From the NCBI RefSeq assembly GCF_004526235.1, contig NZ_CP038159.1, positions 186,001-250,000 on the forward strand: 64,000 nucleotides of DNA, read 5' to 3'. The notes under the pieces were generated by a model. The model made no database searches. It was not told the DNA's origin and saw nothing but the letters and a program-made list of their open reading frames with translations. Both the position numbers and the translations under genes were made by a program. Shown here piece by piece: positions 1-8,790 of this stretch (positions are counted from its first letter, which is position 1; each line of letters opens with the position of its first letter). The stretch comes from Sphingobacterium sp. CZ-2 (lineage in GTDB: Bacteria; Bacteroidota; Bacteroidia; Sphingobacteriales; Sphingobacteriaceae).

Positions 1-408
1 AAAGGATATGAGCCTTGGAAAGGTACTATCCCTGGACGTTTGGCAGGTGTATTGATCTCTTTGGATACAGGTTCTACAACTGCTTATTCCATCGATAAAT
101 TACAAGACCGTGGTCGTTTCTTCGTAGATCCAGGAGTGGATATCTATGAAGGTCAGATCTTAGGTGAGCATATCCGTGACAACGATTTAACGATCAATGT
201 TACAAAAGGTAAGCAATTGACCAATATGCGTGCTTCAGGTTCTGATGATAATACACGTATCGCACCAGCTATTAAGTTCTCTTTGGAGGAATGTATGGAA
301 TATATCCAAGCTGATGAATACATTGAGGTAACTCCTCAAAGCATGCGTCTACGTAAGATCTACTTGACAGAAAACGAACGTAAAATCAATGCAAAGAAAT
401 TTGTATAA
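1..408 (+). CDS. typA: GTPase TypA/BipA, C-terminal part (5' truncated by window edge)
   Basis: The reading frame is open from base 1 (KGYEPWKGTIPGRLAG...) and ends with TAA at 406-408, so only about the last 135 residues are present. The segments SLDTGSTTAYSIDKLQDRG, EGQILGEHIRDND and the tail RLRKIYLTENERK match the conserved C-terminal domain of TypA/BipA, a ribosome-associated translational GTPase of the EF-G group. The GTPase domain lies outside the window. A strong hairpin terminator follows 18 bp after the stop. The family call is firm; nothing can be said about the start. Confidence 0.95.
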   Translation, partial: KGYEPWKGTIPGRLAGVLISLDTGSTTAYSIDKLQDRGRFFVDPGVDIYEGQILGEHIRDNDLTINVTKGKQLTNMRASGSDDNTRIAPAIKFSLEECMEYIQADEYIEVTPQSMRLRKIYLTENERKINAKKFV

Positions 409-426
409 GGATTTACGGTAGTACAG

Positions 427-470
427 TATAAAAAATAAGGGGTTGAAATTTCAACCCCTTATTTTTTATA
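427..470 (+). terminator. Intrinsic terminator after typA
   Basis: This is a perfect 44-nt palindrome. Its GC-rich stem is AAGGGGTTGAAA/TTTCAACCCCTT, flanked by A- and T-runs on both sides. It begins 18 bp after the typA stop. Its symmetry means it could stop transcription from either direction. Confidence 0.9.
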
Positions 471-529
471 CTAATCTTTGTAAGAGATCGGCAATGATTT
501 CCTGTAGAAAGGTAATTTTCTAATAGCTT

Positions 530-605
530 TGTCATGCAGAGCGCAGTCGAAGCATCAGTAAGCTTACACAATCGTACAGATGCTTCGACTACGCTCTGCA
601 TGACA
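530..605. repeat. Family B palindromic repeat, copy B1
   Basis: The left arm TGTCATGCAGAGCGCAGTCG (530-549) continues into AAGCATC. It pairs with a right arm running from GATGCTTCGACT (579-590) to CTCTGCATGACA (594-605). The arms are about 27 nt, with a loop near 22 nt. Two further copies with arms GTCATGCTGAGCG... occur at 25052-25124 and 43803-43876, each nested inside a family A repeat. This copy stands alone, downstream of the typA terminator. Confidence 0.85.
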
Positions 606-660
606 TAAAGAGTTTCAGCGTGACATAAAGAGTTTCAGTGTGACATAAAAAGTTTCAGAA
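601..660. repeat. Three tandem 20-bp units at the right end of B1
   Basis: Three consecutive 20-bp units read TGACATAAAGAGTTTCAGCG, then the same with TG at the end, then a diverged unit. The first five bases of the first unit are the terminal TGACA of the B1 palindrome, so the array looks like reiteration of the element's own edge. The other B copies show the same edge reiteration with period 20-22. Confidence 0.85.
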
Positions 661-745
661 TAAAATAGGGAACAGCCACAATTTCAATATCAAACTATAT
701 AAAAAATCTAACTACTAAATACTCACTACTAAATCCTCAAATAAA

Positions 746-1090
746 ATGGAAGACGAAATAACCTGGCATAAAGTACCTGTAAAAATAGATGATACAAGAA
801 ACTATGTAAAAGCATTACATGTTGCTGGAAAGAAACTGTGTTTGATTCGTCAAGACGGTGTATTATCGGTTACTTCAAGTAGATGCCCGCATGCGGGTGC
901 AGATCTTACCAAAGGCTGGTGTGAGGGTGAAAAGTTGATATGTCCCTTCCATAGGCATCGGTTTGATATCCGAACGGGTAAGGGCAATGAGAACCAAGGA
1001 AACTACATCCGCATGTATCCGCTTAAAAAGGAAGATGGTGAATATTATGTAGGCATCAAGAAAAGCCTTTGGGATAAGATTTTTGGATAG
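746..1090 (+). CDS. Rieske [2Fe-2S] domain protein
   Basis: This 114-residue cytosolic protein (no signal peptide) consists of one Rieske domain. The cluster ligands are visible as C47-P-H49 and C66-P-F-H69, the two-Cys/two-His pattern of Rieske ferredoxins and NirD-type subunits. A segment RCPHAGADLTKGW precedes the second ligand pair. The size and the lack of other domains fit a small Rieske ferredoxin that passes electrons to an oxygenase or reductase. The partner is not apparent here. The next gene is convergent and its stop lies 7 bp away, so no operon link is implied. Domain call firm, role unknown. Confidence 0.85.
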   Translation: MEDEITWHKVPVKIDDTRNYVKALHVAGKKLCLIRQDGVLSVTSSRCPHAGADLTKGWCEGEKLICPFHRHRFDIRTGKGNENQGNYIRMYPLKKEDGEYYVGIKKSLWDKIFG

Positions 1091-1097
1091 TTAGCAT

Positions 1098-2510
1098 TTA
1101 TCCAAAAATCTTTCGGATCCACTGAACGAATTTATGCGTTCTTTCCGAATATGGAAACCAGAACATTTTCGATAATGGGAATCCTTTTGCATCAGCCACT
1201 GCTCTTTCGTGCGAAAAAGCCCTAAATCCATACCAACCAGTAGATTGTCCAATACCAGAGTTATTAACCCCTCCAAATGGAAGCTTTGGGTGCATGATCT
1301 GAATCAGCGCATCATTGATGCAAGTAGAACCTGCACTAGTATATCGAATCACATGCTTATTAAAAATACCATCATTCGAAAAAACATAAAGTGCCAATGG
1401 TTTTTCTCTATCATTGATGAATTTTATGGCTTCATCGATTTGGCTATAATACACGATGGGAAATATCGGGCCGAAGATCTCTTCCGTCATCAAGGAGTTG
1501 GTCATGGCCACCTGTCCAATCACCGTCGGTTCGATATAAAGCTCCTTTTCATCTGTAGCTCCTCCAGAAATAACCTGCGCGCCTAAATGCTTCGCATCCG
1601 TTAATGCTTCGACCAAGCGATCAAATTGTTTTTTATTGATGATTCGTGCATAATCGGGAGAGTTTATGGCATCTCTTCCAAAAGCTTCCCGCAGCTCCTC
1701 TCGGAACACCTGTTCGATTTCACTTTTCAATTGCCGTGGTACCAGCACATAATCCGGTGCAATACAGGTTTGACCTGCATTTACAAACTTTGCCCAGATC
1801 AGGTTTTGAACCACCCTGCGGACATTGATGTTCCTATCCAAAACAGCAGGCGATTTTCCGCCAAGTTCCAACGTAATATCCGTCAGGTTCTTGCTTGCTG
1901 CTTCCATGATGATCTTGCCCACCGCAGGGGAGCCCGTAAAATGGATATGATCAAAACGAAGACTTAATAAATGGGTGGTTTCTTTCACTTCTCCCTCCAG
2001 CACAGCAACATGGTCCTCCGGAAATACTTCTTGCAGAATTTTCTTCACGATGCGGTTAGTATGCGGGGAAAATTCGGATAATTTAAGGATGGCGGTATTC
2101 CCAGCGGCGATACAAGCCGCCAGATGAACCAAGGGTAGCTGAAAGGGATAATTCCAAGGGGTGATAATCAATACATGCCCTTTGGGTTCATAATGAAGGT
2201 AAGCCTTTACATTGGTAAACATGGCCGACCAGCCCACCGATTTATCCTTTGTCCATTTTCCGATGTTCTTGATGATATGTTTAAGTTCCATTTCCACCGC
2301 CAGGATTTCGGTGATCGTAGATTCCAGGGCAGACTTATGGAAATCCTGATACAAGGCTGCTTGGATCTCATTTTCCGCTTCCTTTATTTTGGTCAATAGC
2401 TTACGCAGAAGCTGCTCCCTTTTGGAGGCGGGCAATTGCTTTATCTCTGCAGTGTTTTTCTGCTGAAGGGCATAAATCTTATCAATTTCGGAAAGGCTAG
2501 GATACTCCAT
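1098..2510 (-). CDS. Aldehyde dehydrogenase family protein (NAD(P)+-dependent)
   Basis: This 470-residue protein is of the length typical for class 3-like aldehyde dehydrogenases, which oxidise aldehydes to carboxylic acids. Visible motifs are PWNYP with Asn120, LKLSE with Lys143, FTGS near 191, LELGGKSP with general base Glu215, and GQTC with catalytic Cys249. A downstream EEIFGP motif is also present. There is no signal peptide, and the shortened N-terminus compared with class 1/2 enzymes supports the class 3/fatty aldehyde branch. It starts with ATG at 2508-2510. It is convergent with the Rieske gene. The substrate cannot be read from the sequence. Confidence 0.9.
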   Translation of the reverse strand: MEYPSLSEIDKIYALQQKNTAEIKQLPASKREQLLRKLLTKIKEAENEIQAALYQDFHKSALESTITEILAVEMELKHIIKNIGKWTKDKSVGWSAMFTNVKAYLHYEPKGHVLIITPWNYPFQLPLVHLAACIAAGNTAILKLSEFSPHTNRIVKKILQEVFPEDHVAVLEGEVKETTHLLSLRFDHIHFTGSPAVGKIIMEAASKNLTDITLELGGKSPAVLDRNINVRRVVQNLIWAKFVNAGQTCIAPDYVLVPRQLKSEIEQVFREELREAFGRDAINSPDYARIINKKQFDRLVEALTDAKHLGAQVISGGATDEKELYIEPTVIGQVAMTNSLMTEEIFGPIFPIVYYSQIDEAIKFINDREKPLALYVFSNDGIFNKHVIRYTSAGSTCINDALIQIMHPKLPFGGVNNSGIGQSTGWYGFRAFSHERAVADAKGFPLSKMFWFPYSERTHKFVQWIRKIFG

Positions 2511-2544
2511 GTGTGCTTAAATTTAATAGGAAAGAAAATATAGA

Positions 2545-2578
2545 CAAAAAAACCCGAACAAATAGACTGTCCGGGTTT
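2545..2578 (-). terminator. Intrinsic terminator of the ecotin gene
   Basis: Read on the minus strand, a stem AAACCCGGACA/TGTTCGGGTTT (one G-T wobble) encloses a 7-nt loop and runs into a T-tract. It lies 28 bp beyond the ecotin stop and just before the start of the aldehyde dehydrogenase gene, separating the two units. Confidence 0.8.
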
Positions 2579-2605
2579 GGGATTTTTCATAGGTATGTAA
2601 AATCT

Positions 2606-3112
2606 TTATTTTTTATCCATGACTTCCGCTGCACGATATACCTCATCATCAGCTGTGAAAATCTTGAACTGTACATCATATTCTTCCGGAACATAGATGA
2701 CAATGGGCATTTTTCCATTATAGTTTACCAAAGTTGGCTGGTTGGATACAAAAAGATTTCTTTTTGGTAATCCAGGACAAGCCATCTGTGTACTGATGAT
2801 CTCTCCCTTCGTTTGGAATACATAATAGTTATATCCCCAACCTTGAAGATCTTTGGTCTCTAAAGTCCCTTGCAGACCAAAAGAATTACATCCATCCACT
2901 TCCATCATCTTACCAATGCTGAACTCGATTTTCTTCTTCTTATCATTCGCTGAATGCGGAACTTCGATGACCATTTTCTTATAGCCTTTTTCTGCTGCAG
3001 GAAAGATGTCTGTATTTACTTTTACGATTGTTTCTTGTGCCATTGCGCTATTACTGCTCAAACCTAGTCCGATAAAAAGGACTGCAACCAATTGAAGGAA
3101 CTTAATTTTCAT
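2606..3112 (-). CDS. eco: Ecotin family serine protease inhibitor
   Basis: This 168-residue protein has a Sec signal peptide (cleavage expected after residues ending SNSAMA-Q), so it is periplasmic. Ecotin hallmarks are QAEKG-like AAEKGYKKMVIE near 39-50, the GWGYNYYVF block (91-99), the reactive loop ISTQMACP (106-113) and MPIVIYVPEEYDVQ (135-148). Cys75 and Cys112 correspond to the conserved disulphide that supports the loop. Ecotin dimers inhibit trypsin-fold proteases through the loop. In E. coli the P1 residue is Met84; by alignment of STMMAC with STQMAC the P1 here is Gln109, which is unusual. It is monocistronic, with its own terminator. Confidence 0.92.
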   Translation of the reverse strand: MKIKFLQLVAVLFIGLGLSSNSAMAQETIVKVNTDIFPAAEKGYKKMVIEVPHSANDKKKKIEFSIGKMMEVDGCNSFGLQGTLETKDLQGWGYNYYVFQTKGEIISTQMACPGLPKRNLFVSNQPTLVNYNGKMPIVIYVPEEYDVQFKIFTADDEVYRAAEVMDKK

Positions 3113-3202
3113 GTTATTTAATTTTAAATGTCGATGTGTTTTTGTTTTTTGCTGCTTTACAACGCATCAACTATAGCTAAGAGCCTTCTTGAACCAAAAG
3201 GT

Positions 3203-3955
3203 TTAATCGCTGTATGGAATTAATTTACTTTCATCTAATTCTTTTATCAGTGTTCTCGCCAAAATTCTATTTGGGTCAATCACGGGTAATCCAGAATATG
3301 ATTTTTCTCTAAGCGCTAATGGAAGTTCTGTACAACCCAGGATGATTACTTGGGCTCCCTGTGCTTTAAGTTCCTTGATGGCGGCTACCAGCACATCATG
3401 TGCTCGGTTGGTCACCGGTGAGGAATAAGCTTTGATCCCATAGGTTTGATCGTAGATCGCTTGATGCACCTTTTGTTGGAGTTCATCATTGGGCTCCACA
3501 CAGGTCAGTCCAAAGTTTTCCAGGACATTTTTGTATAGGCCGGTGTTTCTTGTTCCAATCGTAGAAAGTACTCCGACTTGAATATCACTATGATGTTCTT
3601 TGATGAATTTCGCCGTTTCCTCCACCATATGAAGGACTTTGATGTTTGACCCTTTACTGTGCAGTTCCTCTTGGATCACTTCAAATATCCTCGGCGAATG
3701 CGCGGTGTTACAAGGAATGGCCACCACTGTTGCGCCAGCCTTCTCCAATTCAAAAGCAATTTCAGCAATCGCATGGGCAGGATTTGTAATCTCTTCGCCT
3801 ACCAGATAGGCCGTACGATCAGGAATCCTGTTCGACTGTGAGGATAATAACACCGGAAGATGATCTTGATCCCTTCTCGCGTCTGTTTCCTCTATTATTT
3901 TTTTAACGATATCGACACCTGCTAAGGGGCCGACACCTCCTACAATTCCAATCAT
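3203..3955 (-). CDS. Aspartate/glutamate racemase family protein
   Basis: This 250-residue cytosolic protein has the two-cysteine architecture of the Asp/Glu racemase superfamily. Cys82 sits in AIPCNTAH and Cys208 in ILGCTELPLAL; these act as the two opposed catalytic bases in cofactor-independent racemisation. The N-terminus MIGIVGGVGPLAG is the usual start motif. It is closer to aspartate racemase-type (COG1794) proteins than to MurI, whose first motif differs. The specific substrate is inferred only. It starts with ATG at 3953-3955 and stands alone between same-strand neighbours. Confidence 0.88.
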   Translation of the reverse strand: MIGIVGGVGPLAGVDIVKKIIEETDARRDQDHLPVLLSSQSNRIPDRTAYLVGEEITNPAHAIAEIAFELEKAGATVVAIPCNTAHSPRIFEVIQEELHSKGSNIKVLHMVEETAKFIKEHHSDIQVGVLSTIGTRNTGLYKNVLENFGLTCVEPNDELQQKVHQAIYDQTYGIKAYSSPVTNRAHDVLVAAIKELKAQGAQVIILGCTELPLALREKSYSGLPVIDPNRILARTLIKELDESKLIPYSD

Positions 3956-4002
3956 AATAGCATCTTTTCAAAAATAACGCCAATATTTCTTTTTTATGAA
4001 GC

Positions 4003-5178
4003 TTATTGCTTTACCGCCCTTGGAAGTTTATCCTGATGAAGGCTGTTGTATTTTTTTAGGATCTTAACTGTTTCCTGGATAGGGATGGCCTTTACTGTCC
4101 TACCATTGATACCTTTCATGTCCTCTGCCATAAACATGGAGTTCAAAATCGCTTCTTCCGTAGCCTCCCATACCGCCATGAAAAGGGGCGACATGTAATC
4201 ATTTCCCACTTCGGGGGCATTTCTTTCTATTTGTTCGGATGAATGAGGTATCCGAACAGATTGATGGGTACTGAAGGCGATGGAATAATCCCCCGATCCA
4301 TTGGAAGAGAAAGACCCAACATTTCCAAAAGCTATATAGGATCGTTTGGCCAATCGTTCTAGGTTTCGTGCCGATAAGGGTGCATCCGTAGCAATAACAA
4401 TCATACAGGATCCGTCTACCTTATGGGCTTCTTTGGGTTCCTGCATGTAAAAATTGTGCAATTCGCGACCAACTGGGGCTCCGTTGATTTCCAAGACCCC
4501 ACCAAAATTGGTCTGTACCAATACACCGACCGTATATCCACCTCTTGATTCCGGGAGTTTTCTACTCGCAGTTCCAATTCCTCCTTTATAGCCTAGACAC
4601 TCCGTTCCGGTTCCAGCTCCGATATTTCCTTCTTGTACTGGGCCAGACTGTGCAGAAGCCAAGGCTTCCTGTACATCCTTTGCTTGCACATGCCGACCTC
4701 GGATGTCGTTCAATCCGCCATCGTTGGTCTCGCCGACCACCGAATTCACGGATCTTACCTTTTCATTTCCCCGCAGATTCAACATATAATCGATAAGCCC
4801 ATCGGCTATCTTGGGCGCATTTAGGGTGCTTGTCAAAAGGATAGGCGTTTCAATATTCCCCAGTTCTTCGATCTGGGAGATGCCCATCATTTTTCCAAAA
4901 CCGTTGCCTACAAAAACGGCTGCCGGAACCTTTTCCTGAAATATGTTTCCTTGATGGGGGATAATGGCTGTTACGCCGGTTCGGATATCACTGCCTTGGA
5001 TCAAGGTTTTATGGCCAACCGAAACACCAGCAACATCTGTTATGGCATTGTGCTGTCCGGTAGGTAAAATACCTATCTGAATACCGAAATCTCGTATCCG
5101 GCCTCTTTTTTCCTGTGCTTGGCTGGAGGTTAGGATGGTTATTATTGCCAGCGCTAATAAAGAAAATCGCTTGCTCAT
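4003..5178 (-). CDS. P1 (DmpA/BapA-type) family N-terminal nucleophile aminopeptidase
   Basis: This 391-residue protein has a signal peptide (about residues 1-21) and is expected in the periplasm or outside the cell. Family S58/P1 peptidases self-cleave to expose a catalytic serine. The site is visible as DGS at 255-257 in front of CMIVIATDAPL, predicting cleavage between Gly256 and Ser257. The supporting residues Asn224 (QTNFGG) and Ser295 (NGSGDY) are present. GVSVGHKTL near 51-59 and RTGVTAIIP also fit. Characterised members release N-terminal residues or hydrolyse beta-amino peptides; the actual specificity here is unknown. It starts with ATG at 5176-5178. Confidence 0.88.
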   Translation of the reverse strand: MSKRFSLLALAIITILTSSQAQEKRGRIRDFGIQIGILPTGQHNAITDVAGVSVGHKTLIQGSDIRTGVTAIIPHQGNIFQEKVPAAVFVGNGFGKMMGISQIEELGNIETPILLTSTLNAPKIADGLIDYMLNLRGNEKVRSVNSVVGETNDGGLNDIRGRHVQAKDVQEALASAQSGPVQEGNIGAGTGTECLGYKGGIGTASRKLPESRGGYTVGVLVQTNFGGVLEINGAPVGRELHNFYMQEPKEAHKVDGSCMIVIATDAPLSARNLERLAKRSYIAFGNVGSFSSNGSGDYSIAFSTHQSVRIPHSSEQIERNAPEVGNDYMSPLFMAVWEATEEAILNSMFMAEDMKGINGRTVKAIPIQETVKILKKYNSLHQDKLPRAVKQ

Positions 5179-5228
5179 CGTGCTTAAGTTTAGTAGATGA
5201 GCAAGTATAAGAAAAATTTTAAGATTTG

Positions 5229-6317
5229 TTATTCTTCGGCAAATTCTCGTTGAAGTTTATCCATCCTTCGTTTGATGGAAGCATCCACCCGATAATCATC
5301 GATCTTGTCGATGGCAGTTTTCTCTACCCTAACTTCGGTGTCCGATTCATAATAATCGATCTCCTTCTGGTTTTTTAAGGCATTATCGTAGGCATCCCTA
5401 CCACTCATCAACTTCACGAATACCGGTAAACACTCGAAGAAAATGAACAATAGCGCAATAAAAATAACCGCATATTCGGTAGAGGTATTCACTGTTCCAT
5501 CCGGTTTTTTATGCAGGTTGCTCAGAGCGGCGTTACGGTCAGCAAAACCAGCTACATTGACCGCGCTATCCAAGGATTTCGCAGAAAGAATTTTTTGGTC
5601 CATGATTCCCTCGGCAGATTTGCGTTGCAATAACATGGTTTCTTTTTGCTGTATCCTTGCACGAAGGCTATCCAGGTAAGTCTGTTGTTTATTAAGCTCC
5701 GCTTCCTTCATTTTAGCATAAGGTCCAAATCCCAACACGCCTGAAGTCTCATCGGTCTTGGTGCCGAAGATCTCATGGTTCAATTGTTGTCTAGCGGCCT
5801 TGATATTGGATTCCATGGAATCCGCTTGGCTTTTTATGGCAGACAGCTGACCATATTCTACCTGATATTTATTTTCGAAGGTTTTGTTCAGGGTATCAAT
5901 CTTAGCATTTTGTTGTACCAGGTATTCCGCCCTAAGGTATTCCTTGATCTCTTTGTCAAAGATCTTCAGCTCTAAGGGTCTTGAAATGACCATACCGATC
6001 AGAATGGCCAATAGGATACGTGGAAGCGCTTGAAGAAACTGCATCCCCCCGGATCTGCTTTTGTCGATACTAAGAACGATGTATCGGTCTAGGTTGAAAA
6101 TCGCCAATCCCCAGATAATACCAAATAGCATCGCATAAAATAACGCAAATGAACTACCACTGAATACGAAATAAAGCGCATAACCGCCCGCCAAGGCAGC
6201 GAATAATCCGGTGAAGAAAATGGTCGCACCGATACTGATATATTTGTTCAGCTCCTGTGGATATTTGTCCAGCGTCTCTCCGTGAACTCCTGCACACCAA
6301 CAAAAGAATTCTTTCAT
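5229..6317 (-). CDS. DUF4407 domain membrane protein with long coiled coil
   Basis: This 362-residue protein begins FFCWCAGVHGETL. Three membrane helices follow (about 28-54, 57-82 and 94-115), then a long charged, heptad-rich stretch (about 120-245), a fourth helix (about 285-310) and a cytoplasmic acidic/basic tail. This layout and the opening motif match DUF4407, a family without an assigned reaction. The coiled coil between helices 3 and 4 should lie outside the cytoplasm if the termini are inside. It stands alone, divergent from the M3 peptidase gene across about 160 bp. Confidence 0.82.
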   Translation of the reverse strand: MKEFFCWCAGVHGETLDKYPQELNKYISIGATIFFTGLFAALAGGYALYFVFSGSSFALFYAMLFGIIWGLAIFNLDRYIVLSIDKSRSGGMQFLQALPRILLAILIGMVISRPLELKIFDKEIKEYLRAEYLVQQNAKIDTLNKTFENKYQVEYGQLSAIKSQADSMESNIKAARQQLNHEIFGTKTDETSGVLGFGPYAKMKEAELNKQQTYLDSLRARIQQKETMLLQRKSAEGIMDQKILSAKSLDSAVNVAGFADRNAALSNLHKKPDGTVNTSTEYAVIFIALLFIFFECLPVFVKLMSGRDAYDNALKNQKEIDYYESDTEVRVEKTAIDKIDDYRVDASIKRRMDKLQREFAEE

Positions 6318-6416
6318 GTTTTAAAACTTTGTAAGTTAGACGCCTATACGTCAACTTTGTTACAGCAAAGTTGAGAAAAAATAATAAAAAACTACTTTGT
6401 TTGTAAAAATGGTTGA

Positions 6417-6448
6417 ATTGGTATCTTTTTAAAATATCTTTACCTTTG
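6417..6448 (+). promoter_or_regulatory. Bacteroidetes-type promoter of the M3 peptidase gene
   Basis: TTG at 6418-6420 is followed after 20 nt by TACCTTTG (6441-6448), matching the Bacteroidetes sigma-ABfr pattern (-33 TTTG, 19-21 nt, -7 TAnnTTTG). The start codon lies 28 bp downstream of the box. Confidence 0.7.
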
Positions 6449-6476
6449 CACAAAAATTGAAACAAACTGGAAAGTA

Positions 6477-8603
6477 ATGAATAAAAAAAGTTTTTTACCT
6501 TTCTGCGCCATCATAGCAAGTATGATCGTAGGATGTAACAACGAGACAAAAACAACAACAACAGTAGATTTGAACAATCCATTATTAGCGAAATACGATA
6601 CGAACTTTGAGGTTCCTCCTTTCGATTTAATCAAAGACGAACATTTCAGACCTGCATTCGAACAAGCTTTAGCAGCCCATAATGCAGAGATCGATTCTAT
6701 CCTGGAAATTTCTGATGAACCTACTTTTGCCAATACCGTGGTGGCATTGGAGAACTCCGGTCAATTATTGAACCGCGTATCTACGGTTTTCTTTAATTTG
6801 AATTCGGCCAACACGAACGATACCATTCAGGCGATTGCAAAAGATCTGGCACCGGTTTTATCAGCACATGGTGATGAGATCAGCTTAAATCCAACTCTTT
6901 TCAAACGTGTGAAAGCGGTTTATGATAAAAAAGAGTCCTTAGGATTGGATGCTGAGGATCAGAAATTATTGGAAGAAACCTATAAAGGTTTCATTCGTTC
7001 GGGAGCTAATCTTTCAGATGGCGATAAAGAGAAACTGAAAAAAATCAATGCGGAGCTTTCTGTGTTGACTACCCAATTCGGTCAGAATTTATTGGCAGAG
7101 ACCAATGCTTTCCAAATGGTGGTTGACAAGGAAGAAGATTTAGCCGGATTGCCGCAGGCATTGAAAGATGCTGCAGCAGCTGAGGCAAAAGCTAAAAATC
7201 AAGAAGGTAAATGGTTGTTTACCCTGCATAATCCTTCTGTAATGCCTTTCCTTCAGTATGCGGATAACCGCGAATTGCGCAAGAAGATTTGGGATGCGAT
7301 GCAGAACCGTGGAAACAACGGCAATGAAACAGACAATAATGACATCTTGATCAAGATTGCGAACTACCGTTTGGAAAAAGCAAAATTATTGGGATATAGT
7401 TCACATGCGGCTTATGTATTGGAAGAGTCCATGGCAGAAAACCCTGGAAATGTGAACAGCTTATTGAATAAATTATGGACACCAGCTATTGCGAAGGCAA
7501 AATTAGAGGCAGCAGATATCCAAAAAGAAATTGCAGCGGCTAAAGATACCTTTAATGTAGCGCCATACGATTGGAGATATTACCAAGAAAAGATCCGTCA
7601 AAAACGTTTTGCATTGAACGAAGAAGAGATCAAACCTTATTTCAGTTTAGCAGATGTGCGTGAAGGCGCTTTCTCTACGGCAAATAAACTATGGGGTATT
7701 TCTTTCGTAGCATTGAACAATGTTCCTGTATACCACCCAGAGGTGGAAGTGTATGAGGTTCGTGATAAAGATGGTTCTCACCTAGGATTGTTATACGCCG
7801 ATTTCTTCCCACGCGAATCAAAGCGTTCAGGAGCTTGGATGACTTCTTACAGAAGCCAAAGCCGTAAGGATGGCAAGCGTGTGGCTCCAGTGATCTCTAT
7901 CGTTTGTAACTTTACAAAACCAGTGGGTGATCAACCTGCATTGTTGACCTTCGACGAGGCTTCTACATTGTTCCACGAATTCGGACATGCCTTGCATGGC
8001 TTGTTCTCCAATGTTAAATACCAAAGCTTAGCAGGTACTTCTGTGCCTCGTGATTTCGTGGAATTACCTTCACAGATCATGGAAAACTGGGCAGGAGATC
8101 CAGAAGTGTTGAAAACATATGCAAAACACTACCAGACTAAAGAAGCTATCCCTGATGCATTGATCGAGAAAATGGATAAAGCAGGTACATTCGACCAAGG
8201 TTTTGCTACGGTGGAGTATTTAGCAGCTTCTATCTTGGATATGAACTACCACAGCGCAACTTCAGCAATTACTGGAAAAGCAAATGATTTTGAGAAATCG
8301 GCGATGGCGAAGATCGGGTTGATCGATGCGATTATCCCTCGTTATAAGAGTAATTATTTCCAACATATCTTCTCAGGAGGTTATTCTGCAGGGTATTATA
8401 GCTATATCTGGTCGGAAGTGTTGGATTCGGATGCTTTTGCAGCGTTCAAGGAAAAAGGGTTGTATGACCAGGCAACAGCAGCTTCGTTCAGAAGTAATAT
8501 CTTGGAGCGCGGTGGAACTGGAAATCCTGCGGAGATGTATAGGAAGTTCCGCGGAGCGGATCCTGACCCAGTGCATTTAATGAAAAAAAGAGGGTTGAAT
8601 TAA
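6477..8603 (+). CDS. M3 family metallopeptidase, peptidyl-dipeptidase Dcp-like lipoprotein
   Basis: This 708-residue protein has a lipoprotein signal: residues 1-20 are hydrophobic and end in VGC-N, so the mature protein should be membrane-anchored in the periplasm. The zinc site is HEFGH at 500-504, with the downstream glutamate expected in the segment DFVELPSQIMENW. The flanking sequence (DEASTLFHEFGHALHG) is characteristic of the M3 family. The length and the C-terminal RGADPDPVHLMKKRG match dipeptidyl carboxypeptidase Dcp rather than the longer oligopeptidase A by my reading, but the two are close. It is monocistronic with a good promoter and ends in repeat A1. Confidence 0.92.
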   Translation: MNKKSFLPFCAIIASMIVGCNNETKTTTTVDLNNPLLAKYDTNFEVPPFDLIKDEHFRPAFEQALAAHNAEIDSILEISDEPTFANTVVALENSGQLLNRVSTVFFNLNSANTNDTIQAIAKDLAPVLSAHGDEISLNPTLFKRVKAVYDKKESLGLDAEDQKLLEETYKGFIRSGANLSDGDKEKLKKINAELSVLTTQFGQNLLAETNAFQMVVDKEEDLAGLPQALKDAAAAEAKAKNQEGKWLFTLHNPSVMPFLQYADNRELRKKIWDAMQNRGNNGNETDNNDILIKIANYRLEKAKLLGYSSHAAYVLEESMAENPGNVNSLLNKLWTPAIAKAKLEAADIQKEIAAAKDTFNVAPYDWRYYQEKIRQKRFALNEEEIKPYFSLADVREGAFSTANKLWGISFVALNNVPVYHPEVEVYEVRDKDGSHLGLLYADFFPRESKRSGAWMTSYRSQSRKDGKRVAPVISIVCNFTKPVGDQPALLTFDEASTLFHEFGHALHGLFSNVKYQSLAGTSVPRDFVELPSQIMENWAGDPEVLKTYAKHYQTKEAIPDALIEKMDKAGTFDQGFATVEYLAASILDMNYHSATSAITGKANDFEKSAMAKIGLIDAIIPRYKSNYFQHIFSGGYSAGYYSYIWSEVLDSDAFAAFKEKGLYDQATAASFRSNILERGGTGNPAEMYRKFRGADPDPVHLMKKRGLN

Positions 8604-8642
8604 TCCTCTGTAATATTTTTATCCTCTTGACGAGGGGGCCTG

Positions 8643-8735
8643 CGTCATTGCGAGAAACCATACCGTCATTGCGAGGAGGCACGACGAAGCAATCTTTGGA
8701 CTAATCGAAAGATTGCTTCGATCCTCGCAATGACG
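8643..8735. repeat. Family A palindromic repeat, copy A1
   Basis: The core palindrome 8664-8735 runs from CGTCATTGCGAGG through GAAGCAATCTTT to AAAGATTGCTTCG and CCTCGCAATGACG, with loop GGACTAATCG. A second left end (CGTCATTGCGAG) lies 21 bp upstream at 8643. The core is followed by six T residues, so on the plus strand it resembles a terminator for the M3 gene. It lies between the convergent M3 and ABC transporter genes. Confidence 0.88.
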
Positions 8736-8790
8736 TTTTTTATGCCTTTCACTTTCCTTCAACACCTTTCCCCCTACACCTTTCCCCAGC

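Noticed and set aside
601..660. Three tandem 20-bp units considered as a CRISPR array
   Set aside because: The units have no spacers between them, are too short, and extend the edge of a palindromic repeat; no cas genes are present.
1626..1967. Plus-strand open frames within the aldehyde dehydrogenase gene
   Set aside because: They are antisense to conserved catalytic segments and lack any recognised domain.
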